64,000 bases of DNA. Origin: Punica granatum (lineage: Eukaryota; Streptophyta; Magnoliopsida; Myrtales; Lythraceae). Each line of letters starts with the position of its first letter. Position 1 is the first letter of the stretch. The position numbers were made by a program, and so were the translations under genes. The stretch lies in NCBI RefSeq assembly GCF_007655135.1, contig NC_045127.1:4402001-4466000 (forward strand). The letters are read 5' to 3'. Positions 1 through 11,150 of the stretch are shown piece after piece. Below the pieces are notes generated by a model. The model ran no database searches and had not been told where the DNA came from. It worked only from the letters and a program-made list of their open reading frames with translations.

Positions 1-70
1 ATTGTTTCTCTATTGAAATTTATGGTGCATGAAGCTTCCTTAATTGCTATACTTCTTTTACTGTTTTCAG

Positions 71-891
71 GATAGGAGATTTCGTAACACTAGGGGGAAG
101 GGCAGCAGTTCGAGATCATATCACCATTGTCTCGAAGGTATCCGGATTGAGCATATAGTTTTCAAAACTGGGGTTAAAATTGAATTGGCATACTTTTGGG
201 TTTTCTGGTTCAACTTGTGGATCACTGGGTTGAACTGGGTTCTGATTATTGAAAGAGGGAGTTTGTACATATAAATCTCTTCAACGTAAGGGATAGGGCA
301 CTAGTAAATGAAATCAACATGAAGTGGCTAATTGTTTGCACAAGCCAATGAGCTCAATGGGTTCAGTTTCATATCTGGTTCCCTAAGAACCGGGTCTTGT
401 CTAGAAATGAAGTGAGCATAACTGGTTTCATAATGCTCTCCGAACTAAAAGGTGAAGAATTACTTGTTTTTGTTGTTTTTTCATAATGCCAATTTTGCGA
501 CAAGAAGTTCTTGTAACATAGTAATTATATGCTTCGATGCAGGTCCGACTAGCTGCTAATAGCTGTGTCATAAAGGACATCAAAGTGCCTGGGGATTATG
601 GTGGCTTTCCTGCTGTAAGAATTTTCTTATACTGAACTTTGTTTTGTAGAGATTCTTTTATTATTTATTTCATAAAACCAATGATATCTTTGGATGGAAT
701 TGGACGGGAAACATTATTCTTTGTTTAGGAGTTCCGTGTCGGAGTAAGGTAATGGGGAACACGTGTGCTTGCTAACTGCTAATATATGAAGAACTTTTGT
801 TTTCTGACACGTTAGACCCTAATTATTGTGGGTGCTACAGGTGCCGATAGGCCAGTGGAGAAGACAAATTACTGCTCGATTCCGGTCATAA
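71..891 (+). CDS. LPXD: UDP-3-O-acylglucosamine N-acyltransferase, mitochondrial, C-terminal exons (partial)
   Basis: Three terminal exons can be read: 71-137, 543-614 and 841-891 (stop TAA 889-891). The upstream exons lie left of the window. The exons encode IGDFVTLGGRAAVRDHITIV, then RLAANSCVIKDIKVPGDYGG, then a short tail ending RQITARFRS. This is the left-handed beta-helix hexapeptide repeat plus C-terminal tail of the LpxD family. LpxD enzymes transfer a 3-hydroxyacyl group to UDP-3-O-acylglucosamine in lipid A-type biosynthesis, and the plant homologues are mitochondrial. Splice borders (ttttcag/, /gtatcc, tgcag/, /gtaaga, acag/) and phases agree. The identification rests on recognition of the conserved C-terminal block; the catalytic histidine region is not in the window. 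The gene is convergent with the receptor kinase, whose stop lies 0.5 kb further on. Confidence 0.85.
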
Positions 892-1382
892 AATGGGGTA
901 CCAAACCAAACTCTTGTGGATATGCAGGATGTGGAATCCATGTTGCTGATAGCCTTTAGATGTTCTCTCTGTTGTCTACTGGTCTGTTGGATCCTCGAGT
1001 AATTGGCCTGACAAGAACGCGGTTCGTTCTATATCTAGTTAATTACGGATTTCCTTCTGAAAAAAGAATCTGCTTCTGCATCCCTTGAAAGGAACTGTTG
1101 GTGAGAGGAAAGTGTTATAGGAAGGAGCAAGCCCAACCTGTTAAATGACCGTCTATTCATGAGGCCGAAGCACCGTATGCAGTCCTTGGGGTATTGACTC
1201 CTCGATATCAAAGTTATGTTGTTCATCTCAAGTTTAATCCAATACAAAATGTCATAGCACTCAAGTATTGTCTGTAACAGGTAAAAGGCATGCAAGTATT
1301 AACCGTCACACTACAGATTTAATATGAAATAAATCATGGTATTGGCTAGAGAGAGTAATCCTAGAAGAAGTTATGCCTCGAA
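892..1382. other. Intergenic 3' region between convergent genes
   Basis: Between the LpxD stop and the receptor-kinase stop I see no further gene. The stretch presumably holds the two 3' UTRs. ATG-initiated frames here are short and carry no recognisable domain. Confidence 0.6.
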
Positions 1383-4300
1383 CTATCGAGGATATACATC
1401 AGTTATAGAAGCCTCGTTGATAGAACCTCCGAGAGATTTACTTTCCGACCCATCAGGTCGCGTCTCTCTTGAATTGTTCATTGCTGAAAATGGGACACTC
1501 GAGTCCATGTTGCTCTGCATGTAAAGTGCAGGCTGAGAGGGCACCGGTAGAGAGATTGAGAAACTATTGAGCATAAGGAGGACTGAAACCATATTTGGTC
1601 TGTTTGCTGCATGTTCTTGGACACATAACAGCCCGATGTGAATGCATCTTTGCATCTCGGTCCTCGGCCCATCTCTAAGAGAAGGATCCATGATATTCGA
1701 AACTGTTCCTTCCCTCCAGTTTCTCCATACCTGTTGTTTCACGGCAACTCAAAAAGTTAGTCAATGGATTGCGGGCAACATTTCATCAGTTTATGGCTGA
1801 TTTAGGGATCTATGGCTTACAATGGCTAGAAGATCCTCTATCGTCTCTCCATTTCGGAAACAGTTCCATCTTTGACCGCTAACAATCTCGAGAACCAACA
1901 CGCCGAAGCTGAAAACATCTGATTTTAGAGAGAACTGACCATACAGTGCATACTCTGGAGCCATATAACCACTGCATTAGAATTACACAATCTCAGCATC
2001 AGCAAATCAAACAAGATGTAGATTTTGTAGTTTTGTTTCAATCAAATAAGACTCACTATGTCCCCACGATCCTACTAGTGGCCATATGAGTTGCATCCAC
2101 CCTGAACAACCGGGCCAGTCCGAAGTCCGAGATTTTCGGGGTCATATTTGCATCTAAGAGAACATTGCTTGCTTTGAGATCTCTGTGAATGATACGAAGA
2201 CGAGAATCCTCATGGAGGTAAACAAGTCCACGAGCTACGCCTCCTATAATCATTTGGCGCCATTGCCAGTCCAACTGTGGACGCTTAACTGGGTCTGCAT
2301 TTCCAACAGACGATTGATTGTGTATCCTTCCTTCGCCTTGATCAGAAATACCACTAAACAAGACGTACGGAGATGTTATTTCTTACCAAATATAAATCGG
2401 TCGAGGCTTGAGTTGGGCAGGAACTCATAGATGAGAAGCCTCTCATCCCCACTCACGCAGAAGCCTAGAAGCCGAACCAGGTTCCGGTGCTGAAGCCTCG
2501 CCACTAGAAGCACCTCAGTCTTGAACTCTTGATCTCCTTGCCCGAGACCTCGCGACAGCCTCTTCACCGCTATTTCTTGTCCGTTGGCAAGCTTGCCCTG
2601 GAAGAAGCCCAGGGACGTAAGTTTAAAAGAGACTGAGAGTGCCTGGACCTACTGCAGAGCAGTTGAAACTATCATATAATGAGAACTAGGGAAAGAAGAT
2701 TACCCTGTAAACGGCGCCGAACCCTCCTTGTCCGAGCTTGTTCTCTTCGGAGAAGTTGTTAGTTGCAGCCCTGACCGTCTCAAAGTCGTACTGCAGGGAT
2801 TCTGCAGTTGTGATCTCATCCATAGCTGCATTTCCTGGAGACAGATCGACTTGCTAACTAAGTGACATTGAATAGATTCTGTGTCTTGGCAAAGCAAGTA
2901 TGCCTGATTGTAAAGTTTGAACTTACTCTCCACACATTCGAACGGTTTTCTCACTCTCCGAAAGTAGACGTAGAGAATGCTAGCCAATAAGCATGCAGCA
3001 GCAATCGGGGCAACCACAACGATAACTGTGCGGACCGTGTTATTGCTATTTCCTACAAAATATACATATATAAATGTGTATATATAGATCAGCATTGCTT
3101 TGGATCAAAGAGCTGAGCCCGGGAATATCATCGTACAACAAAACAGGTTGTGTCCCACTCTAAGCACTTTAATTTTTTGCATAAATTTAATAAGTCTCAG
3201 CACAAAGTATAAATATTTATTACAACTAGACAGCCATCTGAAGAAGTTCATGGACTTGGAAAGACTTGGACGGATGAGGCCTCATCTCAGAGATGGGAAA
3301 GTCTGATTGATAGCTAGTAGTTATCGAATATTCTGGGAATGTTACTCGCACTACAACCTATTAAAATGCCTGTAAGTAGAAATATGTGGGTTTGTTATGA
3401 GACCAATTTCCGACTTACACATCCAAGTGAATGAGTAATACTCATCAAATGTTTGCTCAAGAGACACCTGATGAAGATTTATGTGGGCTGTATTGTTCTC
3501 TCTCCGCTGACAGCTCCGCCATCTTTTGGAAGTGTGACTTTCCCAGATGCTCGCTCGTGGGCGGCACTGGAAATATACAGTTTTCGGTCAATGGAATATA
3601 ACCTTCTCCTCTGGAAATATTTGTCCATGTGGCAAATTTTTAAGTCAGTCAATAGATAAGCCTAATCTAATTTGCTCTTAAATTAGCAGAAGGTTACATA
3701 ACGGAGCTGCAATCTATAGCTAATTTAAGGTAGAGCAACTACGATCCATCAAAAGGCTCGAGCATAAATGGAATAAATCTGAAAGCTAGAAATGCAGAAG
3801 ATGGAATTAAGCTTGAGAGGAATATATAACATACCATCTCGATGAGGACAGGAAATGGGATAAGGTTTATCATTGCAATAGCAAGAAAACCCGTATGAAG
3901 ACCCGTTAGTTCTTCCGCAGATCCCATTAGATAATTCACACCCCGAGCATGCTTCATCTACGCTGTACTCCATCACAAACCCACTTAGGAAAAAACGAAG
4001 CATTTCTGAACTCCGAAGCACGGGAACCTTGATATGTGTTCTACAACTATTCAATTCTGGATGTGGTCTCTCCGACAAGGGATTTTCTTTAAAGATGGCT
4101 ACGGCTGCTGGGTCACCTGGATATGGGCATGAGAACTCGCCAATCATCTTTGTGCTTGGATCGGAATCAGGATCAGAGCAACCATAAAATATGCTTATGT
4201 TTTGCACTGTCTCACTGTAATGGAGGAGTGTGTGATTATCTATGGTGGTGTTTGGGTAATGGTCGTAAAGGCACGGATCCTTCACGAGATCATCCCTTGA

Positions 4301-4588
4301 TAGATTCATCGTTCGATCCGTTTGATTGATGTTGAATACTCTATATCTCTGCTCCTCAAAAACCATGGAAGTGGATTCACCTTCACATAGTAGTTGGAAT
4401 CCCTCAAGGCCACAATGCCACGGCCTATCTTCTCCCCAGAAAGGGTATGTAACATTTATGTTATCTCCACACACAAACCGCCGGCTGCACTCGAGATACT
4501 GATCGTTTCCCTCAGAGGCATCACCGTATTGTAGTGGAAGGACGAGGACAGTGAAGAACAAGAAGGAGAAGAAGAACGAGCTCATCAT
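1383..4588 (-). CDS. Receptor-like kinase: GUB_WAK/LRK10L-type ectodomain with CRK-type kinase
   Basis: Seven exons on the minus strand: 4588-3835, 3052-2927, 2834-2704, 2597-2387, 2294-2057, 1971-1821 and 1730-1383. They sum to 1959 nt (652 aa) with consistent phases. Exon 1 has a signal peptide (about residues 1-24) and a galacturonan-binding GUB_WAK-like domain ([15 protein letters not shown], later [11 protein letters not shown]). A WAK_assoc-type C-terminal block follows ([18 protein letters not shown]). Exon 2 gives the transmembrane helix ([20 protein letters not shown]). Exons 3-7 encode an RD serine/threonine kinase: [31 protein letters not shown] and APEYA. Kinase wording ([24 protein letters not shown]) and exon sizes 131/211/238/151 are those of the DUF26/CRK (DLSV) group, not of LRK10L kinases. 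The ectodomain has no DUF26 C-X8-C-X2-C. It is probably a plasma-membrane cell-wall or defence receptor; the ligand is unknown. Start chosen as the only Met before the signal peptide. Confidence 0.85.
3468..3566 (-). other. Possible cassette exon inside receptor-kinase intron 1
   Basis: Inside the 782 nt intron that separates ectodomain and membrane exons there is a 99 nt open segment. A good acceptor (atatttccag) and a donor (CAG/gtgtct) bound it, and its phase is 1 in and 1 out. It would add 33 residues without breaking the frame. The encoded peptide (begins [10 protein letters not shown]) shows no known domain. It may be an unused relic. Confidence 0.2.
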
Positions 4589-5107
4589 ACTCGGAAGGGC
4601 ATCGCACCAAATTTGGACATGGTCATTTGATTAGAAAGTATAAATGAGAGTTGGAAATATCTTCCAAGTTGAAGGGATGTTAATGCAAGGAAAAGGACGT
4701 ATTATGCATAGTCCGTACTTCTCATTCATCGGCCTCATGCAAATTGACTTGGTCCTCATAGTACTCTTTCCTTCGGTCGGTAGAGCAGCAATTTGTGATC
4801 CTTAATTAAATAGATGACGGGTCTCTATAAATGAAGGTTTGAAAAATCTTATGTAGGTTATACATTCTTAATTGAATAATTAACAGTCGGTATATGTTCT
4901 CTCGTAATGCAAATAACAATGAGGACTCTTATATCTACCGTCATGTGTGTGCAAATATGTCATAAATTGGTTGGTATATTCCAAAGGCTATTTCCACCCC
5001 CTCTTTGACTAATCCACCCCATTTATTGTTCCTCTTACCAAAATGTCCCTAATAGCATATTAATTACTCTAATTAATATGGCTAAAACCCTTAAATTACT
5101 CGCTAAA
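4589..5107. other. Upstream region of the receptor kinase
   Basis: This AT-rich flank should include the kinase promoter, read to the left. I could not single out a TATA box or cis-element with confidence. Confidence 0.4.
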
Positions 5108-5134
5108 CTAGTGTTCAATCCCGCACGTTGCACG
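5108..5134 (-). mobile_element. Putative Helitron 3' terminus (diverged)
   Basis: Read on the minus strand, a short GC-rich imperfect palindrome (GTGCAACGTGCGGG) is followed by about ten bases and then CTAG before a T. Helitron 3' ends have this layout: a hairpin, 10-12 nt, then CTRR inserted into an AT dinucleotide. The stem is weakened by mutation. The 5' TC end was not located. Confidence 0.35.
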
Positions 5135-6139
5135 ACTCTGTGTTCATATATTTATATTTTGTATGAATAATTATTATCACAGATTAAGATATTAATTTAC
5201 TTATTAGTATATTATTATTATTATTGAAAATAAAAGTTCTCAACAATTAATTTTCAAAAATAATTTTTATTAGAGTTGCATGAATGCTTTTGCGTAGTTC
5301 AATTTAAATTTTATAATCAACATTCTTATTATGTCTTGTAAACTTATTTAATTTCTTTCACAATTTTAGTTTATATTAGATATAATTATATTATTTTCGA
5401 ATTTATGGAATCTTCCTTCTGGATTGTAATTATTCTATATAATATCATTTTTTCAATTTATATAATCTTCCTTCGTGGGCAAGGATTGTTATTGTTCTAT
5501 ATAATGAGATATTATATATTTTTTTATATGTATATCAACTTGATTTTTTATATATTCTTTTTATATATTTCTTATTATTTTAGAATTTATTAAAAGGTAA
5601 TCATTTCTATGTTTCCTTATTCTTATTTTTAACATGTTAAATATTACTTATCAATATGCTTGTAGATATATATGTTTAGTTTTTACAATAAAATATATAT
5701 ATGCTTAATTAATTTTCTGTAAGAATATCGAAATTTTTATATCAATTTCAATAAACTAGGCTCAATTTTTACAATGTCACCTTATATTAATTGTTTATAT
5801 ACATTTATCAAATTAAGAACTTACAACAAAATTTTTCTCTTAATTGCATTTAGTAAGAGATTTAGGTACATTTAATTGCATTTATTAAATATTTTTAATT
5901 ATTATTCTTTGTTTTAAATATTTTTTCCATATTCTTTTAATTTTCTTTTAATTATTATATATAGTGAATAGGAGATTTAGATACATTATATTCATTTTAT
6001 AATTTTCTTTTTCCATATTTTTAAATTTTCTTCAAAGCAGTTATTATACACCCAAGTAAATTTTAGTTATATATAGATTATATTAGAAAGATGTTGCATG
6101 TATGTTTTTCGCTCTTATTAATATTGTAGCAATTCACAG

Positions 6140-6170
<31 letters not shown>

Positions 6171-8240
6171 GTTTTTCCATTTATAATGTAATAATGAGCA
6201 AACTTGTATGTATTATTTTATATTGTATTTATTGTTATAGAATATTTACAGCTTATATAATTTTTGAATCGTAAATATACATATGAGAGATTATTTGAAT
6301 ATTGATTGTAATTTTATTATAATATTCTGTACGTATCACTAAATTTCTATGTGTCTATAAATATTATTGTATGTAATCATCGATCGGAAGACTTTCATTT
6401 TAGAAAATTTTATTTTATATATATATATACATATTTATTACGAATCTTAGTTAAAAGAATTAAAATAAAGTAATATCCATGAAGACTAGATAGTTATGCA
6501 GAACAAACTTGTTTGACTTTTATTAAAAATATTGTGTAATCATTGGACAAATTACTTGGTGAAATAACTAAAAGTAATTTTACTCTAATTATGTTTTCCA
6601 TAATTACTTAAATATATGACCTTATGCATATGATCTTTATATTAAAGCTGTAAGGTTACGAATTTATCAAAAAGTGAACACTTCAATTATAATAGTAATC
6701 TTTTAAACATATTCTAATACAAATTGGAATAAAATAAGTATAATAGTATTCTTTTTTAGAAAAAGCTGTTGAAGCAATTTTTAGAAGAAAAGATTAGAGT
6801 AAAAGTATGAATAATAAGCTGGTGATGATTAAAATGGTGTAAATCGAATAAATAATCAATTATTAAAAGGATAAAATTGTTCAACGTAGGAGAACAATTA
6901 TGATAATATTTTCTCAAATTCTTTGGAATAAGAAAATAAAAAAAGTCCTTATAATATCACGTAATTCTCTCGTAAAATAATTTGAGATCAATTATGCTAT
7001 ATCATAGGAACTTTACCAAAAATAATGAAGAAAATTGTGTATAGAGTCAATTTTAGATTTAGATACAAAAAAATTCAAGTACTCCATATATAGAAAAAAA
7101 AAGTGATATTAATATTTAAATAAAAAACTATATTAAAAAGAAAAGAATATAAAATATGTCACATTTTATAAGAGAATAGACATTTACATACTTTCATACA
7201 ACTCTGTATATCCCTAGTATGAAAGTTGTCTAAAACTCAGTAAATTATCTAATGATAATATTCAAGTTGGTAGTTTTATTTGTGAGGAGGGCATATGTGA
7301 AAATGAAAATAAAAGAAGAGAGAAGGTATTGATAACAAAAAATATGAAGAGGGAAGAAAAGATGAGTCTAACATGAAACAAATAAAAAAATGAAAAAACT
7401 TTCAAAAAATAATAGTCATCTTTTAAACATACTAAATGCAAGGGTTGTGCAAACGCACGAGCTAGATGGTCGGGCGTATAAAAAAAATAATGACTACTAT
7501 TGGGATGGATATATATGTGAGACAATTTCGTTTGTGACTAAGATTTATGACTAGCTCTTTGTAAAAACAATAGAAACCTTCTTTCTAACTGTCCAATCTT
7601 GCAAAGTAATTGATTTAATGAACGAACATTACTCATAGCTCTATAATTGAGAGGACAAAGGATGGAATTCTTCCCATAATCGTGAAGAATTTCTCCCACT
7701 CTCAAATTAAAAATATAGTGTAATCCTGATTAGGAAAAATTCCACTGTCAATATAAAAAAAATTAAAAAACTATGATCCAAATTCATGAGAAGTGAATGA
7801 CCAGCTTTTCAAGTAAAACGATATCAAAAGCAAGTGATCACCTCGTAAGAAGAGTCTCGAGAAAAATGTGAAGAACCATTCTACATCTTGGAAAACTTAA
7901 TGTTGCAATTTAATAGATCGATCGTAAATTCATCTGTTCATCTTCCAGTGCAGGTCATTTCAAAAGGTGAGGTAGTATTGCATTATTGCATCACTTGTCA
8001 TGTTACTATTGATGGTCCCACGAAAGGCCCCGCGAGAAAAACTCTCCTTTGTTCTATATGGCACTTCTCAATGCGTCATCCCGACTTTTAGTATTTTATA
8101 TAGATTCTCATTTCTTTCCTTCTTTATCAATGTAGGGAATTTCTTTCTATCTTCAAATTTTATCTCTCTTTTTTTTCAAATTTTAACTTAAAATTATTTT
8201 TATAAAAAAATATATACCACCGAAAAAAAAGTATTTTTAC
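5135..8240. other. AT-rich intergenic DNA without genes
   Basis: Very AT-rich sequence. Open frames here are short and low-complexity, with no domain I recognise. Short phrases recur, for example variants of aggagatttagatacatt near 5860 and 5970, suggesting decayed transposons, probably body sequence of the Helitron-like element ending at 5108. No coding feature is supported. Confidence 0.5.
6140..6167. repeat. (TA)n microsatellite
   Basis: About 14 uninterrupted TA units, flanked by unique AT-rich DNA. Confidence 0.95.
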
Positions 8241-8244
8241 TTTC

Positions 8245-8565
8245 GTGTCAACCCACTTCTTCATCAGCTTCACAGCCTTGTCAAAGCATGACCGTGTCAA
8301 GTCCACCTCCTTTTGCGAGCTCTTGGCGAACTTGTAAGCCGTTGGGCTACTCCCTCGATGGCCTGTAACCACCGTGCTAGGTGTTAGTGGCTGCTGCCCT
8401 ATCACGATCTCAATCGGCCTCCAATCGGTAGACTCGACCGCTGCAAGTTGTATGAGAAATTGACTACATCAAGCAACTTCGCCTACTCCTTTTGTATGGC
8501 GCTCACGTAGTTTTGGAGTTACAACTCCAACAAAGCATTCACCCGCTCCATTTGTCGTCAGTTTA
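8245..8565 (-). pseudogene. Degenerate Ty3/gypsy integrase fragment
   Basis: Reading right to left, the translated remnants follow the end of a plant Ty3/gypsy integrase core in order: an ERVNALLEL motif, then AKLLDVVNFSYNLQRSS, then GQQPLTPSTVV, then KKWVDTK. Two in-frame stop codons (after ALLEL and before AKLL) and at least one frameshift between the LQRSS and GQQPL segments break it. The 81-residue open frame at 8160-8405 is only the last surviving piece. No LTRs, reverse transcriptase or gag were found nearby, so this is a solitary decayed fragment. It directly abuts the tandem repeat array. Confidence 0.7.
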
Positions 8566-11150
8566 GCAGTTGTTTTATGTAATAATTAGATAATACGATG
8601 TGGACTATCAAAAAAATTATGTAATAATTAAATATTTTTGGCGTGCTTTGGGGATTTTTTAATATATAATTATGAGATAGCCTCGAGTGCTACATGTCAA
8701 GCATACGAGAAGGTTTAAATGCCACATGGTGGAACCTAGCGAAGTGTTCGTGCCATTATATATTATATATTGATTCGAATGTTAAATTCGATTAAAAGAA
8801 ATTTTTTTCAATTCATTAAAGTTATACATATATATTCGTATTAAAATTAAAACAATTATTTTTGTACTTCACTTATACCAATTTGAAAGTTAAACTTGAT
8901 TGAAATTATTTTTTGTTGAAATAATTTTTTTCGTTTAATCTAATATGAATTTCAATGTACAATGCAATTCTACCAATTAGATTAAATTAATTTTTTTGCC
9001 ATGTGTTTTTGTCATATCAAAATTAAAGCAATTGTTTTAGCCCTATAATTCTACCAATTCAAGGGTTGGCCATGGTTTGGTTGTTTCGGGGTAACGGTAA
9101 TTGGAGGAGGTGGAAGGATTTATTTATTTTAGTAGTTTTTTATGTAATAATTAAATATTTTCAGTGTGAATTATCGAAAAAAATATTTTTGGTGTGTTTT
9201 GGGGATTTTTTTTAATATATAATTACATGATAGACTCGAATGCCATGTGTCAAGTATAGAAGAAGACTTGAGTGCCACACGATGGAACCTGACAAAGTAT
9301 TCCTGCCATTATATATTATATATTAATTCAAATAAATAAATTTTTTCGTTTAATTAAGCTTATATTTTTTTACCATGTGTATTTTTCGTATTAAAATTAA
9401 AACAATTGTTTTGGCCCTATAGTTCTACCAATTCAGGGGTTAGCTATGGTTTGGTTGTATCGGGGTAACAGTAATTGGAGGAGATGGAAGGTTTTTTTTT
9501 TATTTTAGCAATTGTTTTATGTAATAATTAATATCTTCGGTGTGGACTATTGAAAAAAATATTTTTTTTATGTAATAATTAAATGTTATAAGTGTGAGCT
9601 ATCGAAAAAAATATTTTTGGTGTGTTTTGTGGATTTTTTAATATATAATTGCATGATAACCTCGAATGCCACTTATCAAGCATAGGATAAGACTTGAGTG
9701 TCACATGGCGAAACCTGGCGAAGTGTTCCTACTGCATATATTATATATTGATTTAGGGATTAGCTATGGTTTGGTTGTATCGGGGTTACAGTAATTGGAG
9801 AAGGTGGAATGATTTTTTTTTATTTTAGCAGTTGTTTTATTAATAATTAAATATTTTTTTTGTGAATTATTAAAAAAATATTTTTTTATGTAATAATTAA
9901 ATATTTTCAATGTGAACTATTGAAAAAAAATATTTTCGGTGTGTTTAGGGGATTTTTTAATATACAATTACATGATAGCCTTGAATGCCACCTGTCAAGC
10001 ATAAGAGAAGACTTGAGTGCCACATGACGGAACTTGACGAAATATTCTTGCCATTATATATTATATATTGATTCAATTAAATTAATTTTTTCGTTTAATT
10101 AAGTTTGTATTTTTTTTATCATGTGTATTTTTGGTATTAAAATTAAACCAATTGTTTTGGCCATGAGATTCTACCAATTCAAATGTTGGCTATAGTTTGG
10201 TAACGGTAATTTGAGGTAACAGGGTATCGGGGTAACGGTAATTGGAGGAGGTAGAAGGATTTTTTTATTTTAACAGTTGTTTTATGTAATAATTAGATAT
10301 TTTTGTGTGAACTATTGAAAAAAATATTTTTATGTACTAATTAAATATTTTCGGTATGAACTATCGAAGAAAATATTTTCGGTGTGAACTATCGAAGAAA
10401 ATATTTTCGGTGTATTTTGAGGATTTTTTTAAATATATAGTTACATAGTGTGTTTTGAGAATTTTTTTAATATATAATTACGCGATAGCCTTGAATATCA
10501 CTTGTGAAGCATAAGGGCCACATGGCAGAACCTAGCGAAGTGTTCCTGCCATTATATATTAAATATTGATTCAGGGGTTGCCTAGGTATTGTTATCAGGG
10601 TAAAAGTAATTTGGGGGAGGTGGAAGGATTTTTTATATTTTAACAGTTATTTTATGTAATAATTAAATATTTTCGGTATGAACTATAGAAAAAAAATTTC
10701 CTTGTGTTTTGGGAATTTTTTAATATATAATTACATGATAGTCTCGAATGCCACGTGTCAAGTATAGGAGAAGGTTTGAGTGCTACATAGCAGAACCTAG
10801 CGAAGTGTTCCTGCCATTATATATAATATATTGATTTGATTAAATTATTTTTTTCGTTTAATTAAATTTAAGATTTTTTGCAATGTGTATTTTTGTATTA
10901 AAATTAAAGTAATTATTTTGGCCCCATAATTCTACCAATTCAGGTTGGTTGTATCGGGATAACAGTAATTGGAGGTGGTGGAAGGATTTTTTTTATTTTA
11001 TTTTAGCAATCGTTTTATGTAATAATTAAATATTTTCATTGTGAACTATCAAAAAAAAAATTTCGGTGTGTTTTGGGGATCTTTTCAATATATAATTACA
11101 TGGGGTGTTTTGGGAAATTTTTTTAATATATAATTACATGATAGCCGCTT
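8561..11150. repeat. Array of about seven diverged ~310-560 bp repeats
   Basis: A composite unit recurs in the same order. It contains (1) tttagcagttgttttatgta, (2) ggtgtgttttggggattttt, (3) a GC-richer box with gtcaagcata and gcgaagtgttcctgccatta, (4) tatatattatatattgattc, and (5) a box with ggtttggttgtatcggggta. Landmark 1 occurs near 8562, 9131, 9504, 9824, 10269, 10639 and 11001, and box 3 near 8690, 9240, 9665, 9985, 10495 and 10750. Spacing varies (about 313-562) because single copies lost or gained blocks; one copy has an internal duplication (10350-10440). There is no coding capacity. It could be an old satellite or a repeat-bearing transposon. Confidence 0.85.

Noticed and set aside
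8561..11150. CRISPR-like interpretation of the repeated boxes
   Set aside because: Plant nuclear context, repeat units of hundreds of bases with variable boxes, no short identical direct repeats with unique spacers.
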